Shown in pieces: positions 57,333 through 64,000 of a stretch of 64,000 nucleotides of DNA (position 1 is its first letter; each line of letters begins with the position of its first letter). The stretch is from Dendrocalamus latiflorus. Lineage: Eukaryota; Streptophyta; Magnoliopsida; Poales; Poaceae. The notes beneath the pieces are model-generated. The model was not told the origin of the DNA and ran no database searches. It saw only the letters and a list, made by a program, of their open reading frames with translations. The stretch lies in the NCBI GenBank assembly GCA_017311315.1, contig CM029647.1:7741077-7805076 (forward strand), given 5' to 3'. The position numbers and the translations under genes were made by a program.

Positions 57333-58881
57333 TGAACGTGGAATATTTGAGGCAATTACATAATGAAGAGAATGAAAAATCACATGTTACATATATAGAC
57401 CATACCAGACAGATACCAGACAGGTGAAGGGACATGTGTGAAATCATGCAAGATAGGTGAGGACGCAGGTGTGAAACAATGCCATGCCTTAAGTATGGGC
57501 TAGGAACCGAGGTGTCTAACATGTTAACCGAGGCGTCTAACACCCCCCGTAGTTGGAGTGTCGGTGGAGCAGACATTCAAACTGGACCGGAACTCAGTGA
57601 AGAAGAAGGACGTGGTCGATGGTGCTGCGAAGATACCGAAGAATGCGCTTTACGGCGACGAGGTGCGACTCGTGGGGATCATGATATGGAGACAGTGGCG
57701 TCGATGATAGCAATGGTGACCACGGGAAGCAACACTGTAGCCTGAAGGGGCGATGCAGCAGCAGCCCGTGCATATCGATGGCATGACCACAAGTGCGGGC
57801 TCCCGATGGTGCGATGGCTCATGCTCGTGGACGAGTGGCTGGCGATGATGATTCAGCGTGACGACGATGGTAGACAGGGTGCTCGGAAGGCCATGGAGGA
57901 AGGGTCGTGTCGACGAGTGTGCCACGTTATGCCATGACGTCATCGGAGGAGAAGAGGCGCCAGAAAGGTCAAAGCCAAGGCGGTGAAGTCCGGAGCCGAG
58001 GAACATCAACGGGTCAGTAGAACGACGCAAACAAATCTATGATCGAAAAAAGTAGAGAAAACCTAATCTGAAGATGACCGGAGAAAAACTCTAATTGGTA
58101 GTTGATCGGATGATCGGCGACATGACTTAAACTACGGGTTACACAGCCCCGAGAGAGATCATGGAGACGAGATCATCTCCTAGGAGTAGCACGACGGAAG
58201 CTGTGGAGGTGGCGGCTCACGAGTGGTGCCGCTCTGATACCATAAAAGCGTGAAATATGTAGAGCAATTACACAACGAATAAAATGAAGAACCACAGGTT
58301 AGAGCAACTCCAGCAGGGCCCGTACTTAAGCCCTCATCCTACTTTTGAGAGCCGAGGGGCAAAAAAACTCACTCCAGCAGAGCCCCTACTTGAGCCCTCA
58401 AAAGTAGGGGGCCCTCAAATCTCTCCCTCGAGCCCTCATTCCTGGGGGGTCTGGAGGGAGCCCCTACTTTTGATGGCTCAAGTAGGGGCTCTGCTGGAGT
58501 GAGTTTTTTGCCCCTCGGCTCTCAAAAGTAGGATGAGGATGAGGGTGGGTCCTATGTGTCATCCCCTCTAAGAATGAATTTGAGGGTCCTGTTTTGAGGG
58601 CTCCTGCTGGAGTGTAGCCCAAAAAACAGAGCCCTCAAAAGTAGGGAGAGCCCTCAAATAAAAAGTAGGGACCCTGTTTTGAGGGCTACTGCTGGAGTTG
58701 CTCTTACATATATAGACCATGCTAGACAGGTGAGGAGACATGTATGAAACTATATCAGACAGGTGAGGGAATAAATATGAAACCATACTAGACAAATAAG
58801 AAGATAGGTGTGAAGCAATATCATACTTTAAATATAGACTAGAAACCAAAATATCTAATATATTAACTAAGACGTCTAACA
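57333..58881 (-). mobile_element. Small non-autonomous LTR element (TRIM-like), minus strand
   Basis: Two related LTRs lie at 57333-57542 and 58243-58881 (about 235 bp without the MITE inside). On the minus strand each starts TGTTAGACG. The primer-binding site (plus-strand GCTCTGATACCA, 58231-58242) abuts the right LTR, and a purine tract (plus-strand CCCCCCGTAG, 57543-57552) abuts the left one, in the correct places for minus orientation. The interior (about 690 bp) has no Gag or Pol. The flanks TTATT and TTTTT may be a decayed 5-bp TSD. The LTRs are well diverged from each other. Confidence 0.75.
58302..58703. mobile_element. PIF/Harbinger-like MITE nested in the TRIM LTR (402 bp)
   Basis: The termini GAGCAACTCCAGCAG and CTGCTGGAGTTGCTC are flanked by TTA (58299-58301 and 58704-58706). 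It shares its arms with 3322-4662 but lacks the GC-rich block. It lies inside the right LTR of the TRIM-like element and so inserted later. Confidence 0.85.
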
Positions 58882-59085
58882 TTTTTTGTTCTAGCCTTAT
58901 AGGACATACATAGACACTAGTAGTACCTTTCTAGTTCTCTCCATACGAAGCTCTGACAGCCAGGAGATCTATTCAAGGGCGTGCCAAAGGGCAACCTTAA
59001 AGGGTGTTTCCGAGTCATTCAAATTACAGTCACGCTAGCTCTTCTCTCTCCCTAATCAAGCTCCATGTGCTCCCCTAATTACAGT

Positions 59086-59645
59086 CATAAGTTGTTTTAA
59101 GCTGCGGCTGCGGCTGCGGCTGTGCTCAAGTTGGCTCCTGCTTATTTTGGCTTTTTCGTTAGATTTTTTTGTTTCTATTTTTAATTTTTTTAATTTAGTT
59201 TTTTTTCTAACTTTTTAAGTTTTTTGGATTTTTTTACCTTTTTTCCCGTATTCTTTTGCATTGTCTGTGATAGGCTAACATATTTTTTTATTTTTAAATT
59301 TAATTACACCAAAAAAGCCACCAGCAGTTACAGTGCAAAATAAGCCAGCTACAGTGTCAAATAGTGAAAAATAAGCCATAAGCCACAAAAAAGCCTAAGT
59401 AAGCAGCCGCTAAGCTTTTGGCTTTTGTTTTTTCACTGTTTGATACTGTTTAAGACTTTTTTGCTACCGAAAACTTTTTTGATGTAATTAAATTTAAAAA
59501 ATTTAAAAACAAAAAATCTCATCATGGACAAATGCAAATGAATACGAAAAAAAGAAAAGGAAAAAGTCCAAAGAAAAACTAAAAAACTATAAAAAATAAT
59601 ATTAAAAAATAGAAGTTATAAGTCAAAAACTAAAGCCTAATTAAG
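59086..59645. mobile_element. Two MITE-family copies in inverted orientation
   Basis: 59086-59404 and 59405-59645 are both members of the AT-rich five-copy family. The first reads 'ttgcattgtctgtgatagg ... aaatttaattac' and the second is its inverse, 'gtaattaaatttaaaaaa ... atgcaaatgaata'. A short (GGCTGC)n run opens the first copy. A transcript across both could fold into a long imperfect hairpin. Confidence 0.55.
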
Positions 59646-60027
59646 CTAGGTACTGATACCACTCTGAGCGACTGATGTACTAGTGCTTAATTGGTCCTGG
59701 CCTAGCCCTGTGGTACAACTGCACAAGATTGATTGTAAATCTCTACTAGTAGGTAGTGCATCATCCCGTAAGTTTTTGCGCGTGCATTTGTTCGGTACTG
59801 GAGTGATCCACATGCATATGCATGCGGGGGGCATGGTGGAGTGAGTATTAAGGAACAGTTAATAGTTGTGTTAGTACTCACTTAATACCACATAACAGTG
59901 TTAACAACTGTGGCGTCAATTGGTAATGACCAGTTTGCGAATGAATTAATTGGCTTGATGGAAGACAATGGCCATACTGATGCTGACACGTCAGAGTCTC
60001 ATAAAGCTACCTCTCCATGAAATCCAC
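59646..60027. other. Intergenic, no gene recognised
   Basis: Short frames only; no terminal repeats besides those of the adjacent elements. Confidence 0.4.
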
Positions 60028-60616
60028 CCCACATCTAGGGGTATAAACGGAACGGATTAATTCCAACCGATCCGATATCGAACTCGGTCAGTACCGAATT
60101 CGGGAAGGCAATTCAATATCTGGTCAGGTTTGGTATCGATATCAGATAGTTATTCCCAGATTCAGTAGAGAAATCAGGAGAGCTAAAATCTGACCAAATA
60201 GCGTTGGTGAACAGTAAGCAGGGTAATATCCGGCAAGCAAATTAGTCCCCCAGTCGGCCTAGCCCATCAACCATCATTGACAACAATTGGTCCACCCAAG
60301 TCCTAACCTAACTCCAGACTACAGTCACTCCAGCCAGCTACCGCTAGTCCTCCCCGCCACCACGCACGCACTGGCACATCGACGCCGCCACCACACAGAC
60401 CACCCCACACCGGGAACCGCCTTCCCCGGTTGCCATTGGGAGCCTACAGCCTGCCTGCCACTGCCTACTGCTCTAGCTCCTTCCATTTAGTCCTCTAGCA
60501 CTAGCAGCACATCTGCAATTTGTTCTTGGTTTCCGATGGTGATTTGTTGTTCCCCTTCAATTAATCTGATCGAATCTTTATGCTTGATAGAAACTGGGAA
60601 GAACAAATTCTTTGTG

Positions 60617-60994
60617 ATGGCATCTGGAAGCGGAAGTGCAAGTGTTAGTCACAGTGTGGGTGTAGCTGCATCATCTTCAACACCTGCACCTTCAATTGAA
60701 GAGGGAGCAATGCCAACTGAAGGGGCACTCTCCATTGGTAGTAGCACACAAGGGCAAGGTACAAATGCTAATGTTGCATTAGAGGATGGTGAGCCTAGTG
60801 CAAAGAGGCAACAGAAGAGCACATTACCTATTTGGGATCACTATACCAGAACTACAAAGACGGTTGTGGAGGATGGCAAGAAGATTGTTCAATGTTGGGC
60901 GCAATGCAATCATTGCAAACACAACGCCAGATGTGAGACCGTCAATGGCACAACATGCTTTTGGAACCATTTAGATTTTATCTATCATCGGTGA
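60617..60994 (+). pseudogene. Truncated hAT transposase, BED zinc finger only
   Basis: 125 aa from the ATG at 60617 (an upstream in-frame ATG at 60536 is less likely). The N-terminal 65 residues are Ser/Ala/Thr-rich. Then comes a BED-type finger: 'LPIWDHYTRTTKTVVEDGKK', 'QCNHCKHNARCETVNGTTCF', 'WNHLDFIYHR'. Paired Cys and His ligands are visible. Intact hAT transposases are several hundred residues longer, with an RNase H-like core and a C-terminal dimerisation domain, neither of which follows. It could still bind the element's ends if expressed. Confidence 0.7.
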
Positions 60995-61483
60995 TCTAAA
61001 GGTTGAGACCCTTATTGCTAATATGATGATTCAGGTATTACACACTTATTTTTGTTAAGGTTGTTGATTTTTTATTACAAATATGCTTTTAACTTAGTTT
61101 GATACATGAAATGGCAAATTGTAGGAAGATAAATGGTTAGTGATGACGAGCTGTGAAGTGAAGGTCCTTTAAGGCTGTATTTATGTCATTTTGTTTCTTA
61201 TTATGGCATGGTGAACCTATGTATGAGATTATGATTTATTGCTTATATTAAATTTGTGTCATGTCGGTTGTCAAACTTATGTATGAATATATATTATGTT
61301 GAATTTGTGGCTTGTTGGTTGTTGAACTTTTGTATGACGTTATTGGTTATCGAACTTATGTATGAACTAGCGGATCTACCTACACAATTCGTCGACTAGA
61401 TATTATGATATAATTATTTTTGTTATATAACTCTACTACCTATAATTAAAATACAATTGTATTTGCTATACAATTCTAATATA

Positions 61484-61487
61484 TATA

Positions 61488-61520
<33 letters not shown>

Positions 61521-61521
61521 T
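61484..61521. repeat. (TA)(GT)(GA) microsatellite
   Basis: A compound dinucleotide run, 'atatat' then about eight GT units then about seven GA units, inside the hAT element. Confidence 0.9.
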
Positions 61522-62051
61522 TAATCTGCACCATTATAATCTGGTCCCACCAAAATAAGTGATGGGATGCTTCTCTTTTGTCTCAATTAATGTGAGAATT
61601 TCTAGGATTTTTTCTTTTTAGGATTATTGTGGGATTTTCTTACCCTCGAAATGAATGAGGTGCTTTGAATCTCACTAATTATTTTTATTTGTATACATCT
61701 ATCAGTTTTCGAACTTGTATATGAATTTATCATTTATGTTAAACCTATGTCGTGTTGGCTATCGTATTTACGTAATATGTATGAATTTACTGCTAGTTAA
61801 ATACTTGAAGTGATAGTGGTATGGTTCAGTGTATATTTATTTATGTATATGCATACTATCTGCCTATATTATCTGTTTCCGATCCGAAACTTTCATGTAT
61901 CCATCCCGACAGTACCATATCCAAAATTTCAAATACTCCAAATTCGTATATGTATCTAGTCTTACCATAACCGACTTTGAATAAAAAAAGTTCCGAACAT
62001 AATATGATAAATATATATCCAAATCCGATCCGATCGCACCCTACTCACATC

Positions 62052-62861
62052 AGTTATTGTAAACCCATCGTCTCGGCTATGATGTCCTAATTTGAGATAA
62101 GCAAGCACACACTAATCAGTTCCACATAATAAGACGAAATTGTTGTTGAGACAAAGAAACCTGGCACATGGGCCCAGCGCCCATGGCATTATCCATTTAT
62201 CCAGATCCAGTTGTTGCCGCCTTGTGGGCCCCATTGCTCTATCCTACGCTGATCTCCTGCCTTGTGGAGCCCATTGCTCTATCCTACGCTGATGTCCTGC
62301 CATTTGGGGCCCCATTGCTCCATGCTACACTGATCTGCGGTTCAACCATCAAGCTGTTGCCCTTTTGGCCCACCATGTTCTGCATTTTGTCAGACAGTAG
62401 TATTTCTCCAAAAGAAAAATTGCCAACTCTCATTTCATTACATATTAGTATTGATAAGTGACTAGTTACTAATAATCTTTGGCATCCTCTCTCTCTAAAA
62501 AAAAAAGTCTTTGGCAAACATTTGCCAAAAGCGTCAAATTTCCCCGGGCACATTACACATGATATAAGATGATTCAGAAACGATTTAAGTGAGTCAGGAA
62601 TCACTGCAAATTCTATGAGAAAGAAACAGTTTGTCAGGAGAAAAGGTAACAATGGAATGAATCTGACTTCTGATGTACTAGGGATCTGCTAAGACAAATG
62701 CTACGGCTACGCTGCGATAAATTACACAACGTAAAAGAAGATACATGAGCTTCCATGTAGACTGTGGACGGTGCTGTGGGTACAGAGCAAACAATGTCGC
62801 GATCAATTATCTGACAAATATGTACCAAGAACCAGATCGCGTGGTCACCACAAATGCTTTT
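62052..62861. other. 3' flank of the BRN1-like gene with a minisatellite
   Basis: 62216-62330 contains three imperfect copies of a roughly 48-60-bp unit around 'ccattgctctatcctacgct' and 'gatctcctgcc'. The rest is AT-rich, and the part near 62862 is probably the 3' UTR of the minus-strand gene. Confidence 0.55.
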
Positions 62862-63026
62862 TCAATAAGGTTTACAGTGCTTGCTGTTGTCTCTCTTGAG
62901 TTGTACTTTGAGTTTTTTACCACCTAATTGGAAACCGTGCATCATACTGATGGCTGCCTGTGCGGAAGCAGGAGAATCGTAGCTTACAAAACCTGCACCA
63001 AATTAGAAACCAATTAACAGACTATG

Positions 63027-63066
<40 letters not shown>

Positions 63067-63220
63067 CAGATTTTACCGAAGCATTTACTGACACCCGTTG
63101 CTTTGTCTACAAACACCTTAGCACTTAATACTCTACCGAAACTCTGGAAGGCATCGGAAAGTTCTTGGTCCCCAAAGTCTTGTGGGATATGGTAGATAAA
63201 TAGATTGGCTCCAGGAGGAC
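62862..63220 (-). CDS. Bruno/BRN1-like RNA-binding protein, last two exons (partial)
   Basis: Minus-strand exons 63220-63077 and 62992-62862 encode the C-terminal RRM. Bruno-like (CELF-type) proteins bind U/G-rich 3' UTR elements and control mRNA decay and translation; plant BRN1/BRN2 act on flowering-time transcripts. The exon pair reads 'GPPGANLFIYHIPQDFGDQE' (RNP2: LFIYHI) and 'AKVFVDKATGVSKCFG|FVSY' (RNP1, split by the intron). It ends 'GFQLGGKKLKVQLKRDNSKH' plus a short 'CKPY' tail at the stop 62862-62864. The two earlier RRMs must lie beyond the right edge. The 84-bp intron between the exons contains a 34-bp GA run. Confidence 0.93.
63031..63064. repeat. (GA)17 microsatellite in the last BRN1-like intron
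   Basis: On the gene strand this is a CT run a few bases downstream of the donor, in an intron of only 84 bp. Confidence 0.95.
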
Positions 63221-64000
63221 CTGTATACATGATAATTCGGCCTTACAGTGCAATAAACTACACAATAGCAGCTATAAAAATGGTAAACCTATTTAAGGAT
63301 TGCGTAATAGGATCTCGATAATAAAAAGGTTTGTGTAATACGATATGGATTTAGTGTAGCGGTTAGTAGAACTAAGTAGCTACACCCACAATCAGCGCTG
63401 TCGATCATTCTTGATATCCGTGCTGGAATCTTGTGTACATCTTCTGATAGCATTACATACATGTTGCTGCCACATGTACAGGTGTTCATTTTCGCGAAAT
63501 ACTCCAGGAAAATGCATGTGATGCTAGAAAATGTACATCGTTAAGGATAGGATAGAACATGGTTGTCACGGCGGAGTCGGCGACCACGGCGAGCGAGAGA
63601 CGCCTGGACGCCTAGGCGAGGGCCCGGCGACGCCTAGGCGACGGGCACGGCGACAGATTCGAGTCTCGCGTATATAGTCTGCCGATGCCGACTCACTCTC
63701 TCGCGTATATACAGCCGACGCCGACTCTCTCGCCTCAGTCTCAGTCTTCCGCCTCTCTCTCGCGTCGCGTCTCGTGACTCCCTCTCTCTCGCGACTCCCT
63801 CTCTCTCGCGTCGCGTCTCCCGTCTCCCTCGACTCCGGTCTCCCCGACGGCCGACTCCGACTCCCGGCGCCGATCTCCCCTCCCCAAAGCTTCCTCCCCC
63901 GCGCGCCACCTCCTCCCCCCCCGGCGCCTACCCTCCCCGACGCCTCCCCCCGTCGCCTCCCCTCCCCTCGGCGACGGGAGCACGGGAGAGAGACGGCGGC
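63221..64000. other. Probable BRN1-like intron with repeat DNA
   Basis: 63221-63550 is unremarkable intronic-looking DNA. From about 63557 the sequence becomes GC-rich, with 'cgcctaggcg' palindromic words repeated, then CT-rich with 'ctctctcgcg' words repeated to the window end. No exon of the RNA-binding protein is recognisable here. It looks like part of a repetitive insertion that continues past the edge. Confidence 0.4.

Larger units (their letters stand above)
60036..62043 (+). mobile_element. Ds-like hAT element (2008 bp) with a BED-only ORF
   Basis: The left end TAGGGGTATAAACGGAACGG and the right end (inverted, TAGGGTGCGATCGGATCGG) are short imperfect hAT termini of the Ac type. The subterminal zones are rich in 'cggat' and 'gatccg' words. 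The flanking octamers CCCACATC (60028-60035) and CTCACATC (62044-62051) match at 7 of 8 positions, as expected of an aged hAT TSD. The interior keeps only the N-terminal zinc-finger portion of a transposase; the catalytic and dimerisation domains are missing. Confidence 0.85.

Overview
The window is plant nuclear DNA, almost certainly from a grass (Poaceae). The evidence is: split genes with GT-AG introns and GC-rich first exons; plant-type ATG18, NAC-alpha, PIG-Y, DUF7036 and Bruno-like proteins; and a dense layer of grass-type transposons (Tourist, Stowaway, CACTA, Mutator and hAT families, a poly(T)-tailed SINE, and Ty1/copia and Ty3/gypsy elements). I cannot fix the species; a panicoid grass is my best guess.

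Genes, left to right: an ATG18-type autophagy PROPPIN (+, 6265-11239, 4 exons, 442 aa); a tiny PIG-Y-like subunit of the GPI-GlcNAc transferase (-, 18890-19393, 79 aa); a nascent polypeptide-associated complex alpha subunit (-, 27604-32996, 4 exons, 199 aa); a membrane-anchored DUF7036-type protein (+, 35622-43347, 5 exons, about 499 aa); a small intronless gene of unknown function (+, 45129-45614, 161 aa); and the last two exons of a Bruno/BRN1-like RNA-binding protein (-, 62862-63220) whose 5' part lies beyond the right edge. These are ordinary housekeeping or uncharacterised genes, each with its own promoter. They form no operon or pathway cluster.

Mobile DNA is the main feature of the window, and several elements can be bounded to the base by terminal repeats and target-site duplications (TSDs). 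They are: Tourist/PIF-like MITEs at 1513-1806, 2846-3282, 3322-4662, 6045-6151 and 58302-58703; a CACTA element at 16447-18145 (TSD GCC) inside older LTR-like DNA; a degenerate Ty1/copia element at 20908-25794; an RTE-type LINE in NAC intron 2 and a 77-bp RTE tail in ATG18 intron 1; a tRNA-derived SINE at 38226-38554 (16-bp TSD); a 3.2-kb Mutator-like element at 39644-42887 (9-bp TSD) that makes up most of the last DUF7036 intron; a very young 10.9-kb gypsy element at 46195-57086 with two 3515-bp LTRs (TSD CACTG) that encodes only Gag; a short non-autonomous LTR element at 57333-58881 split by a MITE; and a Ds-like hAT derivative at 60036-62043 that keeps only a BED zinc-finger ORF.

The most noteworthy items are the pol-less, near-identical-LTR gypsy element (TR-GAG type) with a decayed RNase H remnant, the CACTA element built from palindromic subterminal repeats around a small transcription-unit-like core, and the Mutator-like element carrying GC-rich, gene-like DNA. 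I found no CRISPR array, rRNA gene, functional tRNA gene or bacterial-type operon.
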